A stretch of 51,025 nt of DNA, taken from the NCBI RefSeq assembly GCF_001590795.1, contig NZ_JXDL01000001.1, forward strand, positions 456,262-507,286, written 5' to 3'. Origin of the DNA: Bradyrhizobium sp. AT1 (GTDB lineage: Bacteria; Pseudomonadota; Alphaproteobacteria; Rhizobiales; Xanthobacteraceae). Made by a program: the position numbers and the translations under genes. A model generated the notes under the pieces. That model was not told the origin of the DNA. It was given only the letters and a program-made list of their open reading frames with translations, and did not search any database. Of this stretch, positions 25,876 to 35,329 are shown piece by piece (position 1 is the first letter of the stretch; each line of letters begins with the position of its first letter).

Positions 25876-26757
25876 ATGCCCCGCGTCGCCTTCATCGGGC
25901 TTGGACGGATGGGCCACGGCATGGCCGGCCGTTATCTCGATGCCGGCTTCACGGTCAGCTTGTGGAATCGCAGCAAGGCCAAGGCGGAGGACCTGATCGC
26001 GCGTGGCGCGCATTGGGCGACGTCGCCTGAGGACGCCGCGATCGACGCTGACGCCGTCGTGACCATGGTGGCCGATGACGAAGCCTCGCGCGCGGTCTGG
26101 CTCGGGCCCAAGGGCGCGGCCAAGACCGCCAAGGCCGGCACCATCGCGATCGAATGCTCGACCGTCTCCTATGACCATGCCCGCGAGATGGGCCGCGAGC
26201 TGAATGCCCGCGGGCTGATCTACATCGACTGCCCCGTGACCGGATTGCCGGACGCGGCGGCCGCCGGGAAACTGACGCTGCTGATCGGCGCCGACGCCGC
26301 CGATCTCGAACGCGCACGGCCCTATCTAACTCCGATCGGCTCGACCATCCGCCATTTCGGCGCGGTCGGCTCCGGCACCGTCTACAAGCTCGTCAACAAT
26401 CTGATGGGCGCGATCCAGATCGCCGGCCTTGCCGAAGCCCTTGCGATCGCCGAGCAGGCCGGGCTCGACATGAATCTGGTGCTGGACTCGATCCAGGCGG
26501 GCGTGGCCGCCAGCCCGCAGGTGCAGCGTCATTCCAAGCGCATGGTCGCCCGCGATTTTTCCGGTGCAACGTTCACGGCGGCGCTGCGGCACAAGGATGC
26601 CGCCTATGCCGTGAAGCTCGCCGAGAGCCTGCTGGCCGATAAGCCGCTGGTCTCGCGCGCCGCGGTCGAGGCATACGCGCAGGCCAAGGCCGCGATGCCG
26701 GATGACGATGAAGGCAAGATGATCGAGCTGGTGTCGCGGCCGAAGAAGCCGTCCTAG
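25876..26757 (+). CDS. NAD(P)-dependent beta-hydroxyacid dehydrogenase (3-hydroxyisobutyrate dehydrogenase family)
   Basis: The 293-residue protein has a Rossmann domain with FIGLGRMGHGMAGRYL at the N-terminus. A substrate-binding variant, IDCPVTGLPDAAAAGKL, takes the place of the usual DAPVSGG motif. The catalytic lysine is K171 with N175 in TVYKLVNNLMG. It belongs to the family of 3-hydroxyisobutyrate, tartronate semialdehyde and imine reductases; which acid it uses is not clear. It starts 2 bp after the prfB stop, so it is probably translated from the same message. The two functions have no obvious link. Confidence 0.9.
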   Translation: MPRVAFIGLGRMGHGMAGRYLDAGFTVSLWNRSKAKAEDLIARGAHWATSPEDAAIDADAVVTMVADDEASRAVWLGPKGAAKTAKAGTIAIECSTVSYDHAREMGRELNARGLIYIDCPVTGLPDAAAAGKLTLLIGADAADLERARPYLTPIGSTIRHFGAVGSGTVYKLVNNLMGAIQIAGLAEALAIAEQAGLDMNLVLDSIQAGVAASPQVQRHSKRMVARDFSGATFTAALRHKDAAYAVKLAESLLADKPLVSRAAVEAYAQAKAAMPDDDEGKMIELVSRPKKPS

Positions 26758-26887
26758 GCGGCTGTATCGTCACAGGCAATTTCGATCGTTCCACTCGTCT
26801 CGGCATTCGCTTCTAGCGATCGGCCTTTCATCGGAAATCGGGTGGCGCTGTTCGCCGCGTTGCTCTAGGCCAACGGCTTGGCCGCCG

Positions 26888-27811
26888 ATGCGAGAACTCA
26901 TGTCGCCGAACGATAGCCGGATCCACGCGCGCGACTGGTCGCTGCTCGCCGTACTCTCGATCCTCTGGGGTGGCTCGTTCTTCTTCAACGGCGCGGCGTT
27001 GCGGGAATTGCCGCCGCTGACGTTGGTGTTCCTGCGCGTCGCGCTCGGTGCGGCCATTCTGCTGCCGCTGCTACGCATGCAGGGGATCGGCTGGCCCAAG
27101 GGCATGACGGGGTGGAAACCGTTCATTGCGATTGGTCTGCTCAACAATGTCATCCCGTTCTCGTTGATCGTGATCGGCCAGACTTTCATCCCGAGCGGTC
27201 TGGCATCGATCCTGAACGCGACGACGCCGCTGTTCACGGTGCTGGTGATGGCAGCGGCGGGCGAGGAGACCCTGCATATCCGCCGCGTCATCGGCGTGGC
27301 GCTGGGCCTCGTCGGCGTCGTCATCCTGCGTGGATGGGGCATCGAGACGAGGCCGGGGCAGGGGCTCGGCATCCTGCTCTGCCTGGGCGGGGCGCTCAGC
27401 TATGGATTCGCCGCACTGGCAGCGCGGCGATTGCTCAAGGACGCAGCCCCGCTGGGCACGGCGACGTTTCAACTGATGGTGTCGACGGTGATGATGGCGA
27501 TCGTCGCCGGCGCGGTGGAGCAGCCTTGGCGCCTTACAGTGCCGGGCCTTGCGACATGGTCCGCCGTGATCGGTCTTGCCGCCCTGTCGACCGCACTCGC
27601 CTACATCGTCTTCTTTCAGATCGTGCGGCGCTCGGGCGCGAGCAACGTCATGCTGGTGACGCTGCTCATTCCTGTCACTGCCATCCTGCTGGGATGGCTG
27701 GCGTTGGGGGAGCCAATCTCCGCGCGTGAGATCGCGGGCGCCATCGTCATCGGCAGCGCGTTGCTGGTGATTGACGGACGCGCTCTGGACCTGCTGCGGC
27801 GCAACGCGTAG
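26888..27811 (+). CDS. EamA/DMT superfamily exporter
   Basis: The 307-residue protein has about ten transmembrane helices in two EamA repeats. The first begins with SLLAVLSILWGGSFFFNGAAL, and the second has AWLALGEPISAREIAGAIVI-like features, including WLALGEPIS near the end. Members export amino acids, metabolites or drugs; the substrate cannot be inferred. The ATG at 26888 is used; an ATG 12 bp downstream (26900) is equally good and neither has a strong ribosome binding site. 130 bp without features separate it from the dehydrogenase. It is in the same direction as both neighbours but the spacing does not demand an operon. Confidence 0.88.
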   Translation: MRELMSPNDSRIHARDWSLLAVLSILWGGSFFFNGAALRELPPLTLVFLRVALGAAILLPLLRMQGIGWPKGMTGWKPFIAIGLLNNVIPFSLIVIGQTFIPSGLASILNATTPLFTVLVMAAAGEETLHIRRVIGVALGLVGVVILRGWGIETRPGQGLGILLCLGGALSYGFAALAARRLLKDAAPLGTATFQLMVSTVMMAIVAGAVEQPWRLTVPGLATWSAVIGLAALSTALAYIVFFQIVRRSGASNVMLVTLLIPVTAILLGWLALGEPISAREIAGAIVIGSALLVIDGRALDLLRRNA

Positions 27812-27919
27812 TTCCGCATCCGCTGTTTCACCTTGCGGAAAATCGCGGCGCTTGCCAGGCGTAATCCGCCTTGCGACACTCCCGGCAAAACAAGACTACA
27901 AAACATAGGGGAGAGACCA

Positions 27920-29155
27920 ATGCCGGGTCGTCGCGAAAGCCTTGCTGCCCTCGCCATGCTTGCTGCCGGCGTGCTCGTCACGACACCGGCTTTGGCGCAG
28001 AAGACATACGATCCCGGCGCCAGCGATACCGACATCAAGATCGGCAACATCATGCCCTATAGCGGGCCGGCGTCGTCCTATGGCGTGATCGGCAAGACCG
28101 AGGCCGCCTATTTCAGGATGATCAACGAGCAGGGCGGCATCAACGGCCGCAAGGTCAACTTCATCAGTTATGACGATGCCTATTCGCCGCCGAAGGCGAT
28201 CGAGCAGGCGCGCAAGCTGGTCGAGAGCGACGAGGTGCTGCTGATCTTCCAGCCGCTCGGCACGCCCTCGAACTCCGCGATCATGAAATACATGAACGCC
28301 AAGAAGGTGCCGCAGCTTTTCGTCGCCTCCGGCGGCACCAAGTTCGGTGACCCCAAGAACTTCCCCTGGACCATGGGCTTCCAGCCGAACTACCAGAGCG
28401 AGGGACGGATCTACGCGAAATACATTCGCGATCATTTTCCCAACAGCAAGATCGCGGTGTTCTGGCAGAATGACGATGCCGGCAAGGATCAGTTCAAGGG
28501 CCTGAGAGACGGGCTCGGCGACAAGGCGAACATGATCATCGCCGACAAATCCTACGAGGTCAGCGATCCCTCGATCGACTCGCAGATCGTCGCCCTTCAC
28601 GATTCAGGTGCCGATATCTTCTTCTCATGGGCCGCGCCGAAGGGATCGGCGCAGGCGATCCGGAAAGTGGGCGAGCTCGGCTGGAAGCCGAAATTCTTCC
28701 TGGCCAACACAGCGACCTCGGTGGCCTCGGTGCTCAAGCCCGCCGGGCTCGATTATGCCAAGGACATCATCTCGACGGTCTATCTGAAAGACCCGACCGA
28801 TCCGACCTGGGACAAGGATCCGGCCGTGGTGAAATGGCGGGCGTTCATGGACAAGTACTACGCCGACGGGGACAAGACCAACTCCAACAACATCTATGGC
28901 TACGTCCAGGCCGAAGCGATGGCGCAAGTGCTGAAGCAGTGCGGCGACAATCTCACGCGTGAGAACGTCATGAAACAGGCCGCAAACCTCAAGGATTTCC
29001 ATTCCGATCTGATGCTGCCAGGCATCATGGTCAACACCTCGCCGGACGACTACTTCCCGATCGAGCAGATGCAGCTGATGCGCTTCAACGGGCAGGCCTG
29101 GGAACTGTTTGGCGACGTCATCACCGGCGAGGTCGGCCACGAGCGCAGCCAGTAG
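27920..29155 (+). CDS. ABC transporter substrate-binding protein, branched-chain amino acid type
   Basis: The ATG at 27920 follows GGGGAGAG, giving 411 residues with a signal peptide (LAALAMLAAGVLVTTPALA, cleavage before QKTYD). The mature part is a type I periplasmic binding protein (Peripla_BP_6): DIKIGNIMPYSGPASSYG, EQGGINGRKVNFISYDDAYSPPKAIEQARKLVE-type core, and LIFQPLGTPSNSAIMKY. It would bring a small amino acid, amide or aromatic acid to an HAAT-type permease. No permease or ATPase genes are adjacent, so it is an orphan binding protein. It has 133 bp of unexplained DNA between it and the convergent RND gene; I see no gene or terminator there. Confidence 0.92.
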   Translation: MPGRRESLAALAMLAAGVLVTTPALAQKTYDPGASDTDIKIGNIMPYSGPASSYGVIGKTEAAYFRMINEQGGINGRKVNFISYDDAYSPPKAIEQARKLVESDEVLLIFQPLGTPSNSAIMKYMNAKKVPQLFVASGGTKFGDPKNFPWTMGFQPNYQSEGRIYAKYIRDHFPNSKIAVFWQNDDAGKDQFKGLRDGLGDKANMIIADKSYEVSDPSIDSQIVALHDSGADIFFSWAAPKGSAQAIRKVGELGWKPKFFLANTATSVASVLKPAGLDYAKDIISTVYLKDPTDPTWDKDPAVVKWRAFMDKYYADGDKTNSNNIYGYVQAEAMAQVLKQCGDNLTRENVMKQAANLKDFHSDLMLPGIMVNTSPDDYFPIEQMQLMRFNGQAWELFGDVITGEVGHERSQ

Positions 29156-29288
29156 TCAGGGCCGGCTGACGGTCTTCGCCTTTCGTGGCTTCGGCGGCCC
29201 CGGAGGCGGGATGGGCGGCGGCCGGCGTCAGGGGAGCCGACCAGGTCGGTCGCATTGGCTGGTGATCCGTGTTCGTCACGTGTTTCCA

Positions 29289-32200
29289 TCATCGGGCGGC
29301 GCGCAGCTCGCCGTTCGCTCCGAGCCCGGCCGCATCGCGTTTCACCGCATCGTCGCCGGTCGTCGCGGAATGATCGGCCGCAAGCAGAACGTAGAACGCG
29401 GGCACCACGAACAGGGTGAACAGCGTGCCAATCGAAAGTCCGGAGGCGATCACCAGCCCCATGTTGAAGCGCGACGCTGCGCCCGCACCGGAAGCGTTGA
29501 TCAATGGCATCACGCCGATCACCATTGCCGCTGTCGTCATCAGAATCGGGCGCAGCCGGATCGCGGTGGCTTCGATGACTGCATCACGCTTGGAGCGGCC
29601 GGCATGCTGCAACTCGTTGGCGAACTCGACGATGAGAATGCCGTGCTTGCTGATCAATCCCATCAGCGTCACGAGTCCGACCTCGGTGTAGATGTTCAGG
29701 CTCGCGCCCTTGATGCCCAGCATGATGAAAATCAGGGCTCCTGCGATCGACATCGGCACCGAGACCAGGATGATGAGGGGATCGCGGAAACTTTCGAACT
29801 GTGCCGACAACGCCAGGAAGATGATGATCAGCGCAAACCCGAAGGTGGCGGCGAAGCCGGATGATTCCTGGATGAACTGCCGCGACTGTCCGCCATAGTC
29901 GATGCTGTAGCCTTTGGGCAGGCTCCGGTCCGCGATCTCCTTCAGTGTCGCGAGCGCTTCGCCGGTGATCACTCCCGGCATGGCCACGCCGGAGATGGTG
30001 GCGGCATTGACCTGCTGGAAATGGTTCAAGGACTGCGGAACCGTGGTCGTTTTCAGCGATGCCACCGTCGACAGCGGAACGGACGTGCCGTCGGAGGTCT
30101 TGATGTAGTAGTTCAGCACCTGATCGGCGTTCAGTCGCTGGCGCTGCTCGACCTGGGGGATGACCTTGTAGGAGCGTCCGTCCAGGCCGAAATAGTTGAC
30201 GTATCCGCCGCCCAGCATGTTGCTGAGCGCGCCGCCGACATCGCTGAGCTTCAACCCGAGCTGCGCGGTCTTTTCGCGATCGATCTGCACCGTGGTTTGC
30301 GGCTGGTCCACCTTCAGGTCGTTGTCGAGGAAGATGAACTTGCCGCTTTTCAACGCTTCGGCGGTGAACGCCTTGGCGATGCCGTCGAGCCGGTCGAACG
30401 GGTCGGTGGTCTGGATCACGAACTGGATCGGAAGTCCGCTCGCCCCGGGGAGCGGCGGCAATTGGAACGCCACGATCTTGGCACCGGCAACCCCGGCCAT
30501 CTCCTGCTGCAGCACCGGCTGCAGTTGCGCCGCGGTCTTGTCGCGCTTGTCCCAGGGCTTCAGGACCCAGCCCGCAATCGAGCTGCCGACGAGATCGAGC
30601 TGAAACACGCCCGCGGTTTCGGCATAGGCGGAAATGCGCCGGTAGACCTCGGCCGAATACAACAGCTTCTGCTGCAGCGTTGCGTTCGGCGCCAGCGTCG
30701 ACTGCATCAGGATCGCGCCCTGATCCTCCTCCGGCGCCAGCTCGTTCTTCGAGTTCGTATAGAGCCAGTAGATGCTGCTCAGGACCAGGGCCGCGAACAG
30801 GACCGTGACCGGGATCGTCGTCAGGCTGCCGGCGAGCAGGCGCCGGTATCCATGCTGCAACGTCTCCATGCGTGCATCGATGAACGCGACGATGCGATCG
30901 TCGAGCGTCGGCTTGCCGGTCGTCGGCGGCTTGAGGATGTAGGCGCAGCACATCGGGGTCAGCGTCAGTGCCACGACGGCCGAGACCGCGACGGCCCCGG
31001 CGAGGGTAAAGGCGAACTCGGTGAAGAGCGCTCCGGTCAGGCCGCCCTGGAATCCGATCGGCACGTAGACCGCGATCAGCACGACGGTCATGGCCAGGAT
31101 CGGACCCGCAAGCTCGCGCGCGGCGGCGATCGCGGCCTGCAACGGCTTTGCGCCCTCGGCCAGATGCCGGTTGACGTTCTCGACCACGATGATGGCATCG
31201 TCGACCACAAGACCGATCGCGAGCACCAGCGCCAGCAGCGTCAGGAGGTTGATCGAGAACCCGAGCGCGAGCAGCAGGGTGAAGGTGCCGATCAGCGAGA
31301 GCGGAATCGCGATCACTGGAATCAGCACAGAGCGCCAAGAGCCGAGAAACAGGAAGACGACCACCGTGACGATGAGCAGCGCTTCGACCAGGGTATGAAT
31401 CACCTCGTCGATCGAACTGTTCACGAATTCGGTGGAGTCGTAGATGATCTCGGAATTCAGCCCGTCCGGCTGCTGCGCCTTGATGTCGGGATAGACCTTG
31501 CGGATGCCCTTGATGACGTCGAGCAGGTTGGCGTTCGGTGCCACCTGGATGCCGACATAGACCGCACGCTTGCCGTTGAAGCCGACTGACGAATCGTAAT
31601 CTTCCGAGCCCAGGGTGACGTTGGCCACGTCCGACAGCTTGACGTTGGAGGCCCCGGCCTGCTTCACGACCAGATCGCGAAACTCCTGCAGCGACTTCAG
31701 ATTGGTCGCGGCCGTCAGGTTGACTTGCACCATCTGGCCCTTGGTGGTGCCGAGCCCGGCGATATAGTCGTTGGCGGACAGCGCGGTCGAAACGTCCGAC
31801 GCGGTCAGCCCATACGCCGCGAGCTTGATCGGATCCAGCCAGGCACGTAGCGCGAAGGTCTTGTTGCCGAGCAGTTCCGCGGTCTGCACGCCCGATACGG
31901 CCTGGAGCTTCGGCTGCACCACCCGGATCAGGTAGTCGGTGATCTGGTTCGGCGCCAACACGTCGCTGCTGAAGCCGAGATACATGGCGTCGATGGTCTG
32001 ACCGACCTTGACGGTCAACACCGGCTGCTGCGCGCCGCTCGGAAGCTGATTGAGTACCGAGTTCACCTTGGTGTTGATCTCGGTCAGCGCCTTGCCGGAA
32101 TCGAAGTTCAGACGGAGATTGACGGTAATGGTCGAGGTGCTCGATTGGCTGTTCGACGTCATGTAGTCGATGCCGTTGGCCTGAGCGATGGCATTTTCCA

Positions 32201-32399
32201 GCGGCGTGGTGATGAAGCCGGCGACGATCGCCGGATCCGCGCCGTAATACGTCGTGGTCACGGTGACGATCGCATTCTGGGTGCGCGGATATTGCAGGAT
32301 CGGCAGCGCAGTCATCGACTTGAGACCCAGCACAAGGATCATGAGGCTGACGACGATCGCAAGCACCGGCCGACGGATGAAGAGGTCGGTAAAGGACAC
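29289..32399 (-). CDS. RND efflux transporter, inner-membrane permease (HAE1/MdtB-MexF type)
   Basis: The permease drives drug export using the proton gradient. I choose the GTG at 32399, giving 1036 residues starting MSFTDLFIRRPVLA, because GGAG lies 8 bases before it and RND proteins begin exactly there; another GTG at 32414 overlaps the adaptor's stop. It shows the twelve-helix layout with two large periplasmic loops, the proton-relay pair DD in AIGLVVDDAIIVVENV, and SAQFESFRDPLIILVSVPMS near the second half. It is the last gene of the operon outer-membrane factor, adaptor, permease, and the coding ends before the convergent binding protein. Confidence 0.95.
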   Translation of the reverse strand: MSFTDLFIRRPVLAIVVSLMILVLGLKSMTALPILQYPRTQNAIVTVTTTYYGADPAIVAGFITTPLENAIAQANGIDYMTSNSQSSTSTITVNLRLNFDSGKALTEINTKVNSVLNQLPSGAQQPVLTVKVGQTIDAMYLGFSSDVLAPNQITDYLIRVVQPKLQAVSGVQTAELLGNKTFALRAWLDPIKLAAYGLTASDVSTALSANDYIAGLGTTKGQMVQVNLTAATNLKSLQEFRDLVVKQAGASNVKLSDVANVTLGSEDYDSSVGFNGKRAVYVGIQVAPNANLLDVIKGIRKVYPDIKAQQPDGLNSEIIYDSTEFVNSSIDEVIHTLVEALLIVTVVVFLFLGSWRSVLIPVIAIPLSLIGTFTLLLALGFSINLLTLLALVLAIGLVVDDAIIVVENVNRHLAEGAKPLQAAIAAARELAGPILAMTVVLIAVYVPIGFQGGLTGALFTEFAFTLAGAVAVSAVVALTLTPMCCAYILKPPTTGKPTLDDRIVAFIDARMETLQHGYRRLLAGSLTTIPVTVLFAALVLSSIYWLYTNSKNELAPEEDQGAILMQSTLAPNATLQQKLLYSAEVYRRISAYAETAGVFQLDLVGSSIAGWVLKPWDKRDKTAAQLQPVLQQEMAGVAGAKIVAFQLPPLPGASGLPIQFVIQTTDPFDRLDGIAKAFTAEALKSGKFIFLDNDLKVDQPQTTVQIDREKTAQLGLKLSDVGGALSNMLGGGYVNYFGLDGRSYKVIPQVEQRQRLNADQVLNYYIKTSDGTSVPLSTVASLKTTTVPQSLNHFQQVNAATISGVAMPGVITGEALATLKEIADRSLPKGYSIDYGGQSRQFIQESSGFAATFGFALIIIFLALSAQFESFRDPLIILVSVPMSIAGALIFIMLGIKGASLNIYTEVGLVTLMGLISKHGILIVEFANELQHAGRSKRDAVIEATAIRLRPILMTTAAMVIGVMPLINASGAGAASRFNMGLVIASGLSIGTLFTLFVVPAFYVLLAADHSATTGDDAVKRDAAGLGANGELRAAR

Positions 32400-32410
32400 G
32401 TTCTCGCTCC

Positions 32411-33535
32411 TCACTGATCTGCGGGTGCCGGATTGGGGTCGTTCGCCACGGCAATGGAGTTGTCTACCTTCAGCAGGGTGCCGTTGCGCAGCTTGATCTG
32501 GCCGGCAGTGACGACTGTCACGCCCTGGTCGAGGCCCGAGATCACCGCCACCTGATCGCCGCGGGTGGCGCCGGTCTTGATGAAGGTCTGTCGGGCGACC
32601 AGCTCCTGCTTGCCCGCGGCCTCACCCTTGACTGCCAGGAACACCGAATCTCCGTAGGTGTTGTAGACGATGGCGGTCTGCGGCAACGTCACGTAGCTCG
32701 TGGGGTGACCGATGCTGAGATTGATCCGCGCGAACATGCCGGGCAGGAGCTTGCGATCCGGATTGTCGAAGATCGCGCGGACCTGAACGTTGCGGCTTGC
32801 TTGATCGACCTTGGAATTGAACGCCTGCACGACGCCCTTGAAGGTGTGCCCCGGAAACGCGTCGATGCGGGCGACGACCTCCTGCCCGACCTTGACCTGG
32901 TCGATCGTCTGCTGCGGCAGTGTGAAGTCGGCAAAGAGGCGGTCGAGCGCTTGCAGCGTGACGATGGCGGTGCCTGCGGTGAGATATTGGCCGACATCGA
33001 CCTGCCGCACGCCGAGACGTCCTGCAAACGGTGCCTTCAGGGTCTTCTGCTCCAACAGCGCCTGTTGCTGAGCGACCAGCGCCAACGCGTTGCGCTCGTT
33101 CACGAGATCGCTGTCGACCGTCGCCTGGCTGACCGCATTGATCTTCAGCTGGCCCTGATCGCGCCGCAACGTGATGGCGGAGCCGTCGGCGGTGGCCTGC
33201 AAGGATTGCAGCTTGGCGATATCGTCCTCCTTGCGCAGGTCAAGCAGCACGTCACCCGCGGCGACATCCTTGCCCGACTCGAAGTGCACGCTATCCACGA
33301 TGCCGGATTGCTGGAGCGAGAGATCGGCGCCGTTTACCGCGCGAAACGTGCCAATGGCGGTCAGGGCCGACTGCCAGTCGCTGAGCACCGCGGTCGTGGT
33401 CGACACCGTCTGCGGCGGATCGGCAAGGGCGGCCATGGCCTGCCGGATCATGCCGGCACGGAAATTGACGAACCACGCCAGCGCGGCGAACACCGTACCG
33501 ACGACACCCAGCATGATCATCATGCGCTTCAACAT
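32411..33535 (-). CDS. RND efflux periplasmic adaptor (membrane fusion protein)
   Basis: The 374-residue protein links the inner-membrane pump to the outer-membrane channel. It has an N-terminal membrane anchor (about 4-24), a lipoyl-like half-motif ALSLQQSGIVDSVHFESGKDVAAGD, here given in part, a helical hairpin at about 100-150 and the second lipoyl half APFAGRLGVRQVDVGQYL. The beta-barrel region follows, with VEVGDRIDAFPG-like EVVARIDAFPGHTFKG. It starts 17 bp after the stop of the outer-membrane factor. Its TGA overlaps a GTG in front of the permease. The substrate is not known. Confidence 0.95.
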   Translation of the reverse strand: MLKRMMIMLGVVGTVFAALAWFVNFRAGMIRQAMAALADPPQTVSTTTAVLSDWQSALTAIGTFRAVNGADLSLQQSGIVDSVHFESGKDVAAGDVLLDLRKEDDIAKLQSLQATADGSAITLRRDQGQLKINAVSQATVDSDLVNERNALALVAQQQALLEQKTLKAPFAGRLGVRQVDVGQYLTAGTAIVTLQALDRLFADFTLPQQTIDQVKVGQEVVARIDAFPGHTFKGVVQAFNSKVDQASRNVQVRAIFDNPDRKLLPGMFARINLSIGHPTSYVTLPQTAIVYNTYGDSVFLAVKGEAAGKQELVARQTFIKTGATRGDQVAVISGLDQGVTVVTAGQIKLRNGTLLKVDNSIAVANDPNPAPADQ

Positions 33536-33552
33536 GGCTTCGGACTCTCGGA

Positions 33553-35115
33553 TCAGTTGGCTGGCGGGGCCGGCTGCGCCGGCAAGGCGCCTGCGGGAGC
33601 GAATATCGCGGCAATGCCTGCGGGCTTTGCCGCGGCTGCCGGAGTTTCATCGACACGATTCCACCAGCCGCCGCCGAGCGACTGGTACAGCGCCACGGTG
33701 TCGGCATAGCGCGAGGCCTGCGCCTTCACGCGGTTGATCCGTGCCGTCAGCAGCGTCTGTTCGGCGTTGATGACGGAGATGAAGGTGGTGGAGCCGGCCT
33801 TGAATTGGGCCTGGGACATCTTCAGGCTTTCAGCGGAGGTCTTTTCCGCCTCGAGCTGGGCCTTCAGCAGATCGGCATCCGATTGAATCGCTCGGAGCGC
33901 GTCGGCGACATTCTGGAACGCGGTGATCACGGTGGAGCGATATTTTGCGCCGCTCTGCTCCAAGGCTGCGACCTTGGACTCCTTGGTGTGGAAGAGGGAG
34001 CCGGCATCGAAGATCGGGCCGGTGACGCTCGCCGCCACGCTCCACGCTGCCGATTGCGGACCATAGAGTCCCGACAGCGCCGACGCCGAGCTGCCACCCG
34101 AGGCGGACAGCGTCACGCTTGGCAGCATGTTGGCCGTGGCGACACCGACGTTCGCGCTGGCCTGATGCATCTGGCTTTCGGCGGCACGGATGTCGGGGCG
34201 CTGTCGCACCAGCAACGACGGCACGCTGACCGGCAGGTCGCGCGGCAGACGCAGACTTGCCAACGGCACCGCCTCACCGCGGTCCTGGCTCGGCAGCCGG
34301 CCGAGATAAGCCATCAGCTGGTTGCGATTTTGCGCGCGCGACTTTTGCAGCGGCGGCAGCGTCGCAAGTGTCTGCGCCAGTTGGGCCTTCTGGGTCAGGA
34401 CATCGCTGTTGGCGACGGCGCCGAGGGTGAACTGCTGTTCGAGCAACGCGACGAGCTGACGCTGACCCTCGATCTGCTCCTGGGTGACGCGAATTTGCGC
34501 CGCATAGGACGCATCGCTGATTGCCGTCGTCACGACGTTTGCGGTCAATGTCAGATAGGTCGCCTCGAGCTGGAAGCGCTGGTAGTCCGCATTGGCGAGA
34601 TCTGCCTCGATGCCGCGCGCCTTGCCACCGAAGATGTCCGGCGTGAATGAAACCGGAACCGAGGTCTTGTAGAGGGTGTACAGCGATGATGGTCCGGCTT
34701 GTCCGGATTGTGCCAGCGGCACTTCGTTGCGTGTCGCGCTGCTGTCCCCGGTGATCGATGGCAGGAGTGCGCTGGTGTCCGCCGCCGCAACTTCGCGGGC
34801 TTGGCGCAGCGCCGCTTGGGCGGCGGCGAGATCCGGATGGTTGTCGATCGCCTCCCGGACGAAGGCCTCGATCTGCCGCGAACGGAACACTTGCCACCAG
34901 ACCGCGGGCACGTCGGCACCGTACGCGAACCGCTGCGCGATGCCGCCGGGCCCGTCCGCGCCTTGCGTCGCGGCCAGTCGGCCCGCCGTGTAACCGCTTA
35001 CCGCCGGCGCGGCCGGCGACTCAAAATCAGGACCGACTGCGCAGCCCCCAAGGGAAAGGGCAGTCTGAATGAGAGGTATCAAAACACCTCTCCGGACCAA
35101 GGTTCTGATCGACAT
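33553..35115 (-). CDS. Outer-membrane factor lipoprotein of RND pump (NodT/OprM family)
   Basis: This is the channel subunit. The 520-residue precursor has a lipoprotein signal peptide with lipobox LGGC, so mature Cys25 is lipidated. The two TolC-like repeats are visible, with ALRQAREVAAADTSALLPSI and a second RQRPDIRAAESQMHQASANV. The C-terminal end is Ala/Pro-rich. It is the first gene of the operon, transcribed away from the divergent TetR gene. A box of the operator type lies 14 to 33 bp upstream of its start. A symbiotic NodT role is not implied by the name. Confidence 0.95.
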   Translation of the reverse strand: MSIRTLVRRGVLIPLIQTALSLGGCAVGPDFESPAAPAVSGYTAGRLAATQGADGPGGIAQRFAYGADVPAVWWQVFRSRQIEAFVREAIDNHPDLAAAQAALRQAREVAAADTSALLPSITGDSSATRNEVPLAQSGQAGPSSLYTLYKTSVPVSFTPDIFGGKARGIEADLANADYQRFQLEATYLTLTANVVTTAISDASYAAQIRVTQEQIEGQRQLVALLEQQFTLGAVANSDVLTQKAQLAQTLATLPPLQKSRAQNRNQLMAYLGRLPSQDRGEAVPLASLRLPRDLPVSVPSLLVRQRPDIRAAESQMHQASANVGVATANMLPSVTLSASGGSSASALSGLYGPQSAAWSVAASVTGPIFDAGSLFHTKESKVAALEQSGAKYRSTVITAFQNVADALRAIQSDADLLKAQLEAEKTSAESLKMSQAQFKAGSTTFISVINAEQTLLTARINRVKAQASRYADTVALYQSLGGGWWNRVDETPAAAAKPAGIAAIFAPAGALPAQPAPPAN

Positions 35116-35127
35116 CCGCCGCCTGCA

Positions 35128-35148
35128 TTGAACTATACCGTTCAGTAC
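35128..35148. promoter_or_regulatory. Operator-like box 1, near the efflux operon
   Basis: The minus-strand reading is TACTGAACGGTATAGTTCAA. It contains the perfect dyad TGAAC-N6-GTTCA and agrees at 16 of 20 positions with box 2. It lies 14 bp upstream of the efflux operon's first start codon, where a bound repressor would block transcription. A TetR site is inferred from the neighbouring gene. Confidence 0.6.
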
Positions 35149-35177
35149 TTGACGGACTCGGCTAAGGTTGTCAATGG

Positions 35178-35197
35178 TACTGAACTGTTTAGTTTTA
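35178..35197. promoter_or_regulatory. Operator-like box 2, near the TetR gene
   Basis: TACTGAACTGTTTAGTTTTA matches box 1 at 16 of 20 positions in inverted orientation. Together the two suggest ACTGAAC-N-GTWTAGT as the site. It lies about 130 bp before the preferred TetR start, consistent with autoregulation. A TTGACG at 35149 lies between the boxes as a possible -35 element. Confidence 0.6.
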
Positions 35198-35329
35198 TTG
35201 CGGCGTGAAGCACTTTGGTTTCCACGCCTGCAATCAGGACCGGGTTCTTTGTTCTTTCAAGTCGTTGATGTGCCGTCATTGTGCGCTGACACCAGCGACA
35301 TCGATTCGCGAGCCGACGGAGTGCCACCA

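Noticed and set aside
29156..29288. Possible small gene between the binding protein and the RND permease
   Set aside because: Frames there are Gly/Arg-rich, without ribosome binding sites or recognisable similarity.
30041..30060. GGAAC followed by CGTT in the RND gene as EcfG promoter
   Set aside because: The spacing is about 6 bases, far from 16-17, and it lies inside a coding region.
29584..32454. 956-residue frame on the minus strand overlapping the RND permease
   Set aside because: It is out of frame with the permease and is a composition-driven shadow with biased Arg/Pro/Gly content and no domain.
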